Below, in pieces: positions 51,088 through 60,428 of a DNA stretch of 64,000 bases. The stretch comes from Burkholderiales bacterium 70-64 (GTDB lineage: Bacteria; Pseudomonadota; Gammaproteobacteria; Burkholderiales; Burkholderiaceae_E), in assembly GCA_001898645.1 (NCBI GenBank), contig MKUQ01000035.1, positions 21,539-85,538 of the forward strand. The letters are read 5' to 3'. Numbering within the stretch: the stretch's first letter is position 1; each line of letters opens with the position of its first letter. The notes below the pieces were generated by a model. The model worked only from the letters and a program-made list of their open reading frames with translations, did not search any database and had not been told where the DNA came from. Made by a program: the position numbers and the translations under genes.

Positions 51088-51825
51088 GTGATCGAGCTGC
51101 AGACGACCGGGGTGAGCCGCAGCTTCGGCGGCCTGCTGGCGGTCGACCGCGTCGACCTCACCGTGCGCCGCGGCGAGTTGCGCGCGCTGATCGGCCCCAA
51201 CGGCGCGGGAAAGAGCACGCTGCTCAACCTGCTGGCAGGCACCCTGGCCCCGAGCGCGGGGTCGATCCGGCTCGGGGATCGCAACATCACCCGCGCCTCG
51301 GTGCCGCAGAGGGCGCTGCTCGGCATCGGCCGCTCTTTCCAGGTGGTGAACCTGTTCGAAGGGCTGACCTGCCGGCAGGTGCTGGAGCTCGCGCTGCAGC
51401 GCGACGTGCCGATGCGCCGATGGGCGCTGCCGTCCGGCGCGGCGGCCATCCGGCGCCGCGCCGCCGAGGCGCTGGAGGCCGCGGGCCTGGCGTCGATCGC
51501 CGACGAGGAATCGACGCGCATCTCCCACGGGCTGCAGAAGCGGCTCGAGATCGCCCTCGCCCTGGCCAATGCGCCGCGGGTGCTCCTGCTCGACGAGCCG
51601 ATGGCCGGGATGAGCGCCGAGGAGCGCATCGCCCTGCGCGAAACGCTGCGGCAGGTGGCCGGGCGCAGCACCATCGTCTTCGTCGAGCACGACATCGAGA
51701 TGGTGATGAGCCTGGCCGCGAGCGTGACCCTGCTGCACAACGGCACGATCGTCTGCGAGGGCACGCCCGACGAGGTGCGCCGCAACCCGGTCGCCCAGGA
51801 CGTCTACCTGCGGGGCGAGCGCTGA
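51088..51825 (+). CDS. ABC transporter ATP-binding protein (LivG-like)
   Basis: VSRSFGGLLAVDRVDLTVRRGELRALIGPNGAGKSTLLNLLAG...ISHGLQKRLEIALALANAPRVLLLDEPMAGMS. Confidence 0.95.
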   Translation: MIELQTTGVSRSFGGLLAVDRVDLTVRRGELRALIGPNGAGKSTLLNLLAGTLAPSAGSIRLGDRNITRASVPQRALLGIGRSFQVVNLFEGLTCRQVLELALQRDVPMRRWALPSGAAAIRRRAAEALEAAGLASIADEESTRISHGLQKRLEIALALANAPRVLLLDEPMAGMSAEERIALRETLRQVAGRSTIVFVEHDIEMVMSLAASVTLLHNGTIVCEGTPDEVRRNPVAQDVYLRGER

Positions 51826-52511
51826 TGCTCGAGCTCGAGAACCTCGACGCCGGCTACGGCAAGGTCCAGATCCTGCGCGACGTCGGCCTGCATGTCGGTG
51901 CCGGCGAGATCGTCGGCCTGGTGGGCCGCAACGGGGTCGGCAAGAGCACGACGCTGCGCGCCATCGTCGGGCTCGCCAGGCGGATGGCGGGGCGCATCCG
52001 GGTCGGTGCCAGGCTGCTCGAGACCTCCGATCCGTCGCGGATGGCATCGCTGGGCATCGGCTACGTCGCGCAGCACCAGGAGATCTGCCCCGACCTGACG
52101 GTGGAGGAGAACCTCCTGGTGCCGCTGTTCGCGTCGCGCCGCTCGCCGCGCTGCATCGGGCCGATCTACGAGCGCTTCGGGCGGCTCAGGGAGCGCGCGC
52201 GCCAGCGCGCGGGCTCGCTGAGCGGGGGCGAGCGCAAGGTCCTCGCCTTCGCCCGCATCATGCTCCTCGAGCCCGACGTGTACCTGATCGACGAGCCGAC
52301 CGAGGGGCTGATGCCCTCGGCGGTCGCCGAGATCGCCGCGCTCGTTGCCGGCATGCGCGAATCCGGCGCCGCGGTGCTGCTCGTGGAGCAGGACCTCGGG
52401 CTGATCCGCAAGCTGTGCGACCGCATCTACTGGATGAACGTCGGGCGCGTCGAGGCATGCACCGATGGCTTCGATGCCGCGACCGCCGACAGATTCCTGG
52501 GAGTGAAATAG
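51825..52511 (+). CDS. ABC transporter ATP-binding protein (LivF-like)
   Basis: MLELENLDAGYGKVQILRDVGLHVGAGEIVGLVGRNGVGKSTTLRAIVGL...LSGGERKVLAFARIMLLEPDVYLIDEPTEGLMP. Confidence 0.95.
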   Translation: MLELENLDAGYGKVQILRDVGLHVGAGEIVGLVGRNGVGKSTTLRAIVGLARRMAGRIRVGARLLETSDPSRMASLGIGYVAQHQEICPDLTVEENLLVPLFASRRSPRCIGPIYERFGRLRERARQRAGSLSGGERKVLAFARIMLLEPDVYLIDEPTEGLMPSAVAEIAALVAGMRESGAAVLLVEQDLGLIRKLCDRIYWMNVGRVEACTDGFDAATADRFLGVK

Positions 52512-53357
52512 ATGGAGCAGATCGCCGCTCAACTTGCCAACGGCCTCGTGGTCGGCACGACGATCGCGCTCACCGCCCTGGGCCTCACGCTGGTGTTCGG
52601 CATCCTGCACATCGTGAATCTCAGTCACGGCGAGTTCTACATGATGGGGGCGTACTTCACCTGGGCGGCGCACTCGGTGCTCGGGAACTTCTGGGCGAGC
52701 GCGGTGCTCGCGGCCCTGGCCACGGGCCTGGTCGGCGGGGCGCTGCTGCTCGCCTTCGCCGGGCGGCTGGCCGGAGCGGGCCCGCTGCGATGGGCGCTCC
52801 TGACCCTGGGGTTCGGCTACGTGCTGCGCGAGCTCGCGCACCTGCTGTTCGGCAACGATTTCAAGCTCGTCGACCTGCCGCTGGAAGGCACCGTGCCCTA
52901 TTTCGGCGGCCTGTACCGCGTCGTGGTCATGCTCGCCAGCATCGCGCTCATCGCGGCGCTGGCGCTGTTCCTCGGCAAGACCCGCTACGGCGTGATGATC
53001 CGCGCCATCGCCAGCAACCGCGAGGCTGCCCAGGTCGCCGGCGTCTCGGCGCGCAAGGTCTACGCATGGATCGCGTTCATCAGCGCCCTGCTGGCCGGGG
53101 CCGCCGGCGCATTCATGCTGCCGATCACCAGCGCGTATCCCACCATGGGGCTCGAGATCCTGATCATGGCCTTCGTGGTGGTGGTGGTCGGCGGAATGGG
53201 CAACATCCGCGGCGCGCTGGTGGCGAGCCTCTTCGCCGGCCTGCTGCAGTCGGTGCTGATTCTCGTGATGAAGCCGAGCTTCGCCATGATCGTCGTGCTG
53301 TGCACCTTCATGCTCGTGCTGGTGCTGCGCCGCGAGGGGGTGCGCGCCGCATGGTGA
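52512..53357 (+). CDS. branched-chain amino acid-type ABC permease (LivH-like)
   Basis: LANGLVVGTTIALTALGLTLVFGILHIVNLSHGEFYMMGAYF...IRAIASNREAAQVAGVSARKVYAW. Confidence 0.95.
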   Translation: MEQIAAQLANGLVVGTTIALTALGLTLVFGILHIVNLSHGEFYMMGAYFTWAAHSVLGNFWASAVLAALATGLVGGALLLAFAGRLAGAGPLRWALLTLGFGYVLRELAHLLFGNDFKLVDLPLEGTVPYFGGLYRVVVMLASIALIAALALFLGKTRYGVMIRAIASNREAAQVAGVSARKVYAWIAFISALLAGAAGAFMLPITSAYPTMGLEILIMAFVVVVVGGMGNIRGALVASLFAGLLQSVLILVMKPSFAMIVVLCTFMLVLVLRREGVRAAW

Positions 53358-54295
53358 GCGCCGCCGGCAGGGGGGCGATCGCCTGCGCGGCGCTGGCCGC
53401 GGCCGCGGTGGTGCCGTTCTGGCTGCCTCCGTACTTCGTCTACCTCCTCACCGAGCTCGTCATCTGGGGGCTGGTGGCAGTCTCGCTCGATCTGCTGATC
53501 GGCTACGCGGGCCTGCCGAGCTTCGGGCACGCGGTCTTCTTCGGGGTGCCGGCCTACGCGTTCGGCATCGCGGCCACGCGCAGCGAATCGCTGGCGATCG
53601 CGTTCGCCGCGGCCCTGGTCGCGATCGCCGCCGTCTCCGTGCTGGTCGGATATCTCGCCACGCGCACCGGCGGAGTGGGCTACATTATCGTCACGCTGCT
53701 GTGCTCCTTCGCGTTCTTCATCGGCGCGATCGCCTGGACCGGCCTGACGGGTGGGGAGAACGGGCTCTACGTTCCGGCCGCAATGTCGATGGATGCGCTC
53801 CCGATGCATGCCCGCTACCTGATCGTGCTCGCCATCGGCGCGCTCGTCGGCGGGTTCGCGTGGTGGCTCAGCCGCTCCGCCTATGGCCTCGCGCTGCTCG
53901 GCATCAAGGCGAACGAACGCAGGATGCAGGCGATGGGCTACGACACCAAGAAGTACAAGTTCCAGGTCACGGTGCTCGCCGGAAGCATCGCCGGCATCGC
54001 GGGGGTGCTCTACGCGCTCGTGGTGCGCACGCTCTCGGCCGAGCTCGTCGGGCCCGAGCTTTCGACCGAGGCCGTCATCTGGGTGCTGCTGGGCGGTGCG
54101 CAGACGCTGATCGGTCCGGTCCTGGGAGCGGCGCTCTTCATCTCGCTGAAGCAGATCCTCAACAACATTCCGGCGTATCCGATGCTGCTCGGGCTGGTCT
54201 TCGTGGCGGTCGTCGCCTGGGCGCCGTCGGGGCTCGTCAAGCTGCGGCTGCCGCAGCTGCGCGGTGTACGAACCGATGAACGAACGCAAGACTGA
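53351..54295 (+). CDS. branched-chain amino acid-type ABC permease (LivM-like)
   Basis: LTELVIWGLVAVSLDLLIGYAGLPSFGHAVFFGVPAYAFGI...LLGIKANERRMQAMGYDTKKYKFQVTVLAGSIAGIAGVLYALV. Confidence 0.94.
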   Translation: MVSAAGRGAIACAALAAAAVVPFWLPPYFVYLLTELVIWGLVAVSLDLLIGYAGLPSFGHAVFFGVPAYAFGIAATRSESLAIAFAAALVAIAAVSVLVGYLATRTGGVGYIIVTLLCSFAFFIGAIAWTGLTGGENGLYVPAAMSMDALPMHARYLIVLAIGALVGGFAWWLSRSAYGLALLGIKANERRMQAMGYDTKKYKFQVTVLAGSIAGIAGVLYALVVRTLSAELVGPELSTEAVIWVLLGGAQTLIGPVLGAALFISLKQILNNIPAYPMLLGLVFVAVVAWAPSGLVKLRLPQLRGVRTDERTQD

Positions 54296-54896
54296 GTCCG
54301 ACGGCGAAAGCGCCCTGTCGGCCGCGGCGCTGCGCAAGCGCGAGGAGATCAAGACGGCGGCCAAGCTCCTGTTCGCCGAGCAGGGTTTCGCGGCCACGTC
54401 GATCCGCCAGATCGCCGCCCGCGCGAACCTGGAGGGCGGCTCGCTCTACTACCACTTCCCCGACAAGCTGGAGATCCTCTACGCGATCCTCGACGAGGGC
54501 AACCGCGAGCTGCTCGAGATGGCCGAGCGCGTGCTCCACGACGACGAGGGGTCGGTTCCGGCGCGCCTGCGCGAGCTGATTCTCGGCCACGTCCGCATCC
54601 TGGCCAGGGACCAGGCGCGGTTCATGGTGGTGGTGCGCGAGCTGAGCGAATTGAGCGGCCCGCGCCGCGACCGGATCATGGCGCAGCGCAAGCAGTACGA
54701 GAAGGCGGTCCAGACGCTGCTCGCCCGCGGCATCCACCAGGGGACGCTGCGCGAGTGCGACGTGAAGGTGGTCAGCTTCGGCCTCATCGCGTTGCTGAAC
54801 GGCGTGGCCTTCTGGTTCCGTCCGAACGGGCCGGCGAGCGTCGACGAGATCGGCGAGGAGTACGCGCGGACGCTCCTGGACGGGTTGCGAAGATGA
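54276..54896 (+). CDS. TetR/AcrR family transcriptional regulator
   Basis: REEIKTAAKLLFAEQGFAATSIRQIAARANLEGGSLYYHFPDKLEILYAILDEG. Confidence 0.92.
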   Translation: MNERKTESDGESALSAAALRKREEIKTAAKLLFAEQGFAATSIRQIAARANLEGGSLYYHFPDKLEILYAILDEGNRELLEMAERVLHDDEGSVPARLRELILGHVRILARDQARFMVVVRELSELSGPRRDRIMAQRKQYEKAVQTLLARGIHQGTLRECDVKVVSFGLIALLNGVAFWFRPNGPASVDEIGEEYARTLLDGLRR

Positions 54897-56485
54897 GGCC
54901 CGACGAGGGCGCGCTCACCATCCGTGGCGCGCTGGACCGTGCGTGCCGGTGGTTCGCGGGGAATACGGCGCTGGCGCAGGACGCGCGCCGGGTCTCGTAC
55001 GCCGAGCTGGGCGCGCGGACCCGCTCGATCGCCGCCGGCTATCGCCGCCTGGGCCTGGGAAAGGGCGATCGCATCGCCTTCCTGTGCGCGGCCTCGATCG
55101 ACCATGCGCTCGCCTACTATGCGTCGCACCGCCTCGGCGCCATCGCGGTGAACCTGCACCTGCGCGAGCCGGCGGACGCGCAATCGAGGCTGTTCGAGCG
55201 GCTCGAGCCGCGTGTCCTCGTCTACGACGACGAGCGCGCCGAGCTCGCCGCGGCGCTGACGTCCCGGCATCCGGGCCTGGTGCCGGTACGCACCGGCGGC
55301 TCCGACGCGCTGGGCTCGATTCCGCTCGCCGAGCTCGGCGGGCGGGACGATGGCGAAGAAGCGGGGCCGCTGCACGAGGACGACCCGGCGATCATCCAGC
55401 TCTCCTCGGGAAGCACGGGGGTGCCCAAGGCGCTGGTGCACTCGCACCGCTCGGTGCTCGAATCGTGGAGCGGCGGCCTCTACATGTGGTCGGGCATCTC
55501 GCCGCACGACCGCTTCCTCAATGGCTTCGCTCCCTCCTTCGTCGTATGGCTGGTGCACGCGGGCGCCTTCCTCGCCCAGGGCGGGGGCGTCTGGCTGCAG
55601 TCGAAGTGGGACCCGGCGGCGTTCCTGGGCGCCGTGCAGGAGAGCGGGATCACCTGTACCGCGCTCACGCCCACGCAATGGCGGACCGTGCTCGCGGCCG
55701 GGCCCGAAGCCTACGAGCTGCGATCGCTGCGCCTGGCGGCCTACCTGGGCGAGAAGCTCGAACCGGCCGGTCTGCGCGAGCTGATGCGCCGCGTCTGTCC
55801 GCAGTTCAGCAGCTTCTACGGGATGTCCGAATGCCTCGGCCTCGGAGGCTGCGTCGTCCGCGGTTCGGAGATCGTCGGGCAGGACAAATGGGGCAGCGTC
55901 GGGCGGCCGAGCCTGAACTCGGACCTGCGCGTCGTCGAGGCCGGAGACGGGCCGGTCGTCGAGAAGCCGGCCGGCGAAATCGGCGAGATCGTGGTGCGCG
56001 CGGCCTCGTTCGCGCAGTGCAACTGGGGTGATCCGGACTGGCAGCGGCGCGTCGTCACGCCCGACGGCTGGTACCGGACCGGCGATCGCGGATGGGTCGA
56101 CCCGGACGGCTTCGTCTACCTGCAGGGGCGCGTGGACAACCAGATCGCGACCGGCGGCATCAAGGTGGCGCCCGAGGAGATCGAGCAGGTCATCGGCACC
56201 CACCCCGGCGTGGCGGCGGTCGCCGTGTTCGGCGCCGACGACGAGCGGTGGGGCCAGCGCATCGTGGCGCTGGTCGTGAGCCGCGAGGCGTCGCTCACGG
56301 GCGCCGAGCTCGAGCAGTGGTGCCGCGGCGGCGAACGTCTCGCCGCGTACAAGTGCCCCAAGCAATGGTGCTTCGTCGAGGCGCTGCCGCTCACCGGCGT
56401 CGGCAAGCTCGATCGCAAGGCGCTCGCGGTGCTCGCGACGGCCTGCGCGGGGCGCATCGACACCGATCGCACGGAACGGCCATGA
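54893..56485 (+). CDS. AMP-dependent acyl-CoA synthetase/ligase
   Basis: IIQLSSGSTGVPKALVHSHRSVLESW...GWYRTGDRGWVDPDGFVYLQGRVDNQIATGGIKVAPEEIEQVIGTHPGVAAVAVFG...LPLTGVGKLDRKAL. Confidence 0.95.
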   Translation: MRPDEGALTIRGALDRACRWFAGNTALAQDARRVSYAELGARTRSIAAGYRRLGLGKGDRIAFLCAASIDHALAYYASHRLGAIAVNLHLREPADAQSRLFERLEPRVLVYDDERAELAAALTSRHPGLVPVRTGGSDALGSIPLAELGGRDDGEEAGPLHEDDPAIIQLSSGSTGVPKALVHSHRSVLESWSGGLYMWSGISPHDRFLNGFAPSFVVWLVHAGAFLAQGGGVWLQSKWDPAAFLGAVQESGITCTALTPTQWRTVLAAGPEAYELRSLRLAAYLGEKLEPAGLRELMRRVCPQFSSFYGMSECLGLGGCVVRGSEIVGQDKWGSVGRPSLNSDLRVVEAGDGPVVEKPAGEIGEIVVRAASFAQCNWGDPDWQRRVVTPDGWYRTGDRGWVDPDGFVYLQGRVDNQIATGGIKVAPEEIEQVIGTHPGVAAVAVFGADDERWGQRIVALVVSREASLTGAELEQWCRGGERLAAYKCPKQWCFVEALPLTGVGKLDRKALAVLATACAGRIDTDRTERP

Positions 56486-57354
56486 CCTCGCCCGGCCTCG
56501 CTCCCGGGGCACCCGTGCGCGCGAATACCGCCTGGTTCGCGTCGCTGGCGATGGTGGCCTTCGCCGGCAACTCGCTGCTGTGCCGCGCGGCGTTCGAGCG
56601 CACCGGCATCGATGCGGCCACCTTCACGCTGGTGCGCATCGTCTCGGGCGCGCTGGTGCTCGCGGTGCTCGTGCGGATGCGCGGCTCGAGGCCCGCCACG
56701 AAGGCCGGCTGGCTTCCGGGCCTCGCGCTCTTCGGCTACGCGGCGACGTTCTCCTATGCCTATGTCGGGCTTCCGACGTCGACCGGAGCGCTGATCCTGT
56801 TCGGCTCGGTGCAGGCCACCATGATCGGCCACGCGCTGCGCACGGGCGAGCGCTTCCGGGGCTGGCAGCTGGCGGGCCTCGGCCTCGCGTTCGCCGGTTT
56901 CGTCGCGCTGCTGCTGCCGGGCGCGAGCGCGCCGCAGTGGCTGCCCGCTTCCTCGATGATCGCCGCCGGCGTGTTCTGGGGGGCGTATTCGCTCGCCGGG
57001 CGCGGCGCGGCGGATCCGCTCTCGGCCACGGCCTCGAACTTCGCCCGGGCGGTCGTGCCGGCGGCCATCCTGAGCATCGCGACGATCGGGTCGAGCCGGG
57101 CGGATCCCGAAGGAATCGCCTACGCGGTCGCCTCCGGTGCCCTGGCCTCGGGCATCGGCTATGCGATCTGGTATGTTGCCGTGCGCGGGCTGCGCGCCGG
57201 TTCCGCGGCGGTCATCCAGCTCAGCGTGCCGTTCATCGCTGCGCTGGGCGGCATCGCGCTGCTGGGCGAGGCGCTCACGCTGCGCCTGGTGATCGCCGCG
57301 GTGGCGCTGACGGGCGGGATCATGCTGGTGCTGTCCCGAGGGGGTGCCCGCTGA
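56482..57354 (+). CDS. EamA/DMT superfamily transporter
   Basis: Ten-TM pattern; NTAWFASLAMVAFAGNSLLCRAAFERTGIDAATFTLVRIVSGALVLAVLVRM...GGIALLGEALTLRLVIAAVALTGGIMLVL. Confidence 0.9.
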   Translation: MTSPGLAPGAPVRANTAWFASLAMVAFAGNSLLCRAAFERTGIDAATFTLVRIVSGALVLAVLVRMRGSRPATKAGWLPGLALFGYAATFSYAYVGLPTSTGALILFGSVQATMIGHALRTGERFRGWQLAGLGLAFAGFVALLLPGASAPQWLPASSMIAAGVFWGAYSLAGRGAADPLSATASNFARAVVPAAILSIATIGSSRADPEGIAYAVASGALASGIGYAIWYVAVRGLRAGSAAVIQLSVPFIAALGGIALLGEALTLRLVIAAVALTGGIMLVLSRGGAR

Positions 57355-57384
57355 CTTCACTCCATCCGGAGATCGTTTCCCCCC

Positions 57385-58203
57385 ATGCACATGGACCCGC
57401 ACCCGTTCGATACCGCGATCCGGCTCGCGCCCGCGGGCGAGAACGCCTACTCGGGAGCGACCAGCCCCGCCTACGCGAACATGGTGGGGCCGTTCGGCGG
57501 GATCACCTGCGCCGTGCTGCTCAACGCCGTGCTGGTGCATCCGCAGCGCCAGGGCGAGCCGGTCTCGCTGACGGTGAACTTCGCCGCGCCGATCGCCGAC
57601 GGCTCTTTCGGGATCGAAGCCCGGCCGGTGCGCACCAACCGGTCGACCCAGCACTGGGTGATGCAGCTCGCGCAGCAGGGAGCGGCCGTCGCGACCGCCA
57701 GCGCGGTGTTCGCCGTGCGGCGCGAGACGTGGTCGGCCGCGGAGGCGGAAGCGCCCCGCGACATGCCCGCTCCATCGACCCTTCCGCGCATGCCGGCGAC
57801 CGGCCGCCCGGCGTGGGTCCGGTGCTATGACTTCCGTTTCATGGAAGGCGAGCTGGCCGGCTCGTTCGACGGCCGGGAGCAGGCGCATGCCCGAAGCCGG
57901 CTGTGGGTGCGCGACGAGCCGCCGCGCCCGCTCGACTTCGCATCGCTGGCGGCGCTCTGCGACAGCTTCTTCCCGCGCATCTTCCTGCGCCGTCGCGCCT
58001 TCGTGCCGGTCGGGACGGTGTCGCTGACCACCTTCTTCCATGCCGACTCGGCCCTGCTCGCCGGCCAGTCCGAGCGGCACGTCGTGGGCACCGCCCGGGC
58101 GATGAGCTATCGCAACGGGTACTTCGACCAGAGCGCCGAGGTGTGGAGCGACGCCGGCCAGTTGCTGGCCAGCAGCCACCAGGTGGTTTATTACCGCGAG
58201 TAG
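57385..58203 (+). CDS. acyl-CoA thioesterase-like (hotdog-fold) protein
   Basis: NMVGPFGGITCAVLLNAVLVHPQRQGEPVSLTVNFAAPIADGSFGIEARPVRTNRSTQHWVMQLAQQG...ATASAVFAVRR. Confidence 0.87.
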   Translation: MHMDPHPFDTAIRLAPAGENAYSGATSPAYANMVGPFGGITCAVLLNAVLVHPQRQGEPVSLTVNFAAPIADGSFGIEARPVRTNRSTQHWVMQLAQQGAAVATASAVFAVRRETWSAAEAEAPRDMPAPSTLPRMPATGRPAWVRCYDFRFMEGELAGSFDGREQAHARSRLWVRDEPPRPLDFASLAALCDSFFPRIFLRRRAFVPVGTVSLTTFFHADSALLAGQSERHVVGTARAMSYRNGYFDQSAEVWSDAGQLLASSHQVVYYRE

Positions 58204-58212
58204 AATGCAGCC

Positions 58213-58614
58213 ATGAAATGGAACCTGCCGGTCGAGGAGTTCACCACTCCCAATCCCGTCACGGCGACGGAAGACATGTCGATCGACGAGCTGCGGCAGC
58301 TGATGCAGCAGTACGGCGTGCGCCACCTCCCGATCGTCCGCGCGGGCGTCGTGGTGGGGGTGGTCAGCGACCGCGACGTGCGTCTCGCCCAGGGCCTGGG
58401 CGCCGAGCACAAGATCCAGGTGTGCGCCGCGGACATCATGGCCGCCGCTCCCGTGGCAGTGAAGGCTTCCACGCCGCTGGACGAAGTGGCCTATGCCATG
58501 TCCGACAAGAAGATCGGCAGCGTGATCGTCAACGAGGACGACGGCGAGTTCCTGGGCATCTTCACCGTGACCGATGCCTTGAACGCGCTGATCGAGATCA
58601 GCCGCAAGGGCTGA
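58213..58614 (+). CDS. tandem CBS domain protein
   Basis: MSIDELRQLMQQYGVRHLPIVRAGVVVGVVSDRDVRLA...DEVAYAMSDKKIGSVIVNEDDGEFLGIFTVTDALNAL. Confidence 0.93.
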   Translation: MKWNLPVEEFTTPNPVTATEDMSIDELRQLMQQYGVRHLPIVRAGVVVGVVSDRDVRLAQGLGAEHKIQVCAADIMAAAPVAVKASTPLDEVAYAMSDKKIGSVIVNEDDGEFLGIFTVTDALNALIEISRKG

Positions 58615-58657
58615 CGCAGCGCCAGCACCCCTGTTGCGATACCCCCGGGCCGGGGCA

Positions 58658-59473
58658 CTACTTCCCTTCCCGCATCTCGTTGCCGAGCCTGCTCGCCATC
58701 TGCCGCGCATAGAAGCGCGGCGCCAGCCGCGATGCCCACCACGACAGGCGCGAGACCCGGTCGGGCAGGAGCAGGCGCCGTTCGCGCACGGCGGCGCGGA
58801 AGATCTTCTCGGCCACCGCCTCCGGGCTCGAGCGCGCGCCGACGATGGCCTGGGCATGGCGCACCGGCCCGCCGTCGCCGGCCAGGGCGTTGCTCTCGAT
58901 GCCGGTCCGGATGAAGGAAGGGCAGACCAGCAGCGTCTTCACGCCGGCTGGCTCCAGCTCGACGCGCAGGCTGTCGAAGAAGCCGTGCAGCGCGTGCTTG
59001 CTCGCCGCGTAGCCGGTGCGCGCGATCAGCGGCGCGAAGCCGGCGACGCTGGAAATCGCGATGATCATGCCGCGCCGTGCCAGCAGATCCTCCAGCGCCG
59101 CGTGCGTGCAGTGCAGCGCGCCGAAATAGTTCACCTCCATGACCCGGCGCAGCACGGCCGGCCGCGTGGCGGCGAAGCCGCTGCGGTGGGTGATCCCGGC
59201 GTTGTTGATCAGGACGTCGATGCCTCCGAAGGCGCGACGCGCCTCGGCCAGGGCGCGCAGGCAATCGTCCTCGTGCGTCACGTCGCAGGTCGCCGTGATG
59301 CAGGCCGCGCCGGCTTCGCGCAGCGCGGCAGCGGTGTGCGCCAGCCCGGCTTCGTCGCGATCGAGCGCGGCCACGCGCGCCCCCGCGGCGGCGAAGCGCA
59401 GCGCCAGTGCACGCCCCAGCCCGCCGGCTGCACCGGTGACCGCTACCGTCCTGCCGCGGAAATCACGGGCCAT
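58658..59473 (-). CDS. short-chain dehydrogenase/reductase
   Basis: VAVTGAAGGLGRALALRFAAAGARVAALDRD...LINNAGITHRSGF...ISSVAGFAPLIARTGYAASKHAL (YxxxK). Confidence 0.95.
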   Translation of the reverse strand: MARDFRGRTVAVTGAAGGLGRALALRFAAAGARVAALDRDEAGLAHTAAALREAGAACITATCDVTHEDDCLRALAEARRAFGGIDVLINNAGITHRSGFAATRPAVLRRVMEVNYFGALHCTHAALEDLLARRGMIIAISSVAGFAPLIARTGYAASKHALHGFFDSLRVELEPAGVKTLLVCPSFIRTGIESNALAGDGGPVRHAQAIVGARSSPEAVAEKIFRAAVRERRLLLPDRVSRLSWWASRLAPRFYARQMASRLGNEMREGK

Positions 59474-60428
59474 GCCGATGCGTGCGCAGGTACAGGTCGA
59501 ACACCTGGGCCGATGTCAGCTGGGGCACGTAGCCGAACTCGGCGATCAGCCGCGTGTTGTCGAGCACCGGCCGGTAGCGCAGGAAATCGACCTGTTCCGG
59601 GCCGTACTGCGTGAGGCCGAGGGGCTTGAGCAGGCCGAGGACGAAGCGCAGCAACCCCGCCGGCAGAACCAGGCACCGCTTGCCCAGCTTCGCCGCGATC
59701 TCGCCGATGGTCAGTGCACCGCTCCCGGCGACGTTGTAGGTGCCCGTGCGATCGGTCTCGATCGCGCGCAGCAGGCAGGCGACGACGTCCTGGTCCCAGA
59801 CGAAGACGAAGGGGCTGTCCGAGCCGCGGACGGCGATGAGGCGCGGCTTCTCGAACAGGTCGGTGATCTGGTTGCGCACCGTCTCGCCGAGGATGGTGCC
59901 GATGCGGAACACCACCTGCCCGAGCTCGGGATGCAGGGTGCGCCAGCGCGCCAGCATCTCCTCGACCAGCCGCTTGTGATGCGCGTAGGCGAAGGCCTCG
60001 TTGCCGCGCAGCGGCCAGTCCTCGGTGATCCAGGGCGGATTGTCCGGATGGTAGCCATAGGCCGCCCCGCTGGAGGTGACCACGATCTTCTTCACGCCGG
60101 TGGCGGTGCAGGCGGTCAGCACATTCTCCGTGCCCTGCACGTCGACCGAGTATTCGAACTGCCGGTTGCTGTTCCTGCCGGGCGTGACGATCGAGGCGAG
60201 ATGCACCACCACGTCGCTCCTGCAGCGCTCGAACAGCTCGAGCAGATCAGGCGAGCGCACGTCGACCCGGGCGTACTCGACCCTCGGCAGGCGCTGCTGC
60301 GGCGGCACCTCGCGCACGTCCGCCGCGACGATCGCGTCCACGTCGATGCGCCCGGCCGACAGGGCTGCCACCAGCTGCGAGCCGAGATAGCCGCCCGCGC
60401 CGGTGACGAGCACGCGCGGGCCGCTCAC
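59463..60428 (-). CDS. NAD-dependent epimerase/dehydratase family protein
   Basis: PRVLVTGAGGYLGSQLVAAL...VKKIVVTSSGAAYGYHPDNPPWITEDWPLRGNEAFAYAHHKRLVEEML; GTG start. Confidence 0.92.
   Translation of the reverse strand: MSGPRVLVTGAGGYLGSQLVAALSAGRIDVDAIVAADVREVPPQQRLPRVEYARVDVRSPDLLELFERCRSDVVVHLASIVTPGRNSNRQFEYSVDVQGTENVLTACTATGVKKIVVTSSGAAYGYHPDNPPWITEDWPLRGNEAFAYAHHKRLVEEMLARWRTLHPELGQVVFRIGTILGETVRNQITDLFEKPRLIAVRGSDSPFVFVWDQDVVACLLRAIETDRTGTYNVAGSGALTIGEIAAKLGKRCLVLPAGLLRFVLGLLKPLGLTQYGPEQVDFLRYRPVLDNTRLIAEFGYVPQLTSAQVFDLYLRTHRHGP

Noticed and set aside
58614-58658. cccccgggccgggg palindrome between convergent genes as terminator
   Set aside because: Short GC self-complementarity with essentially no loop and no T-tract; expected by chance at this GC.
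56116-58857. 913-aa minus-strand ORF opposite the acyl-CoA ligase, EamA and thioesterase genes
   Set aside because: Spans three convincing plus-strand genes and has shadow-frame composition.
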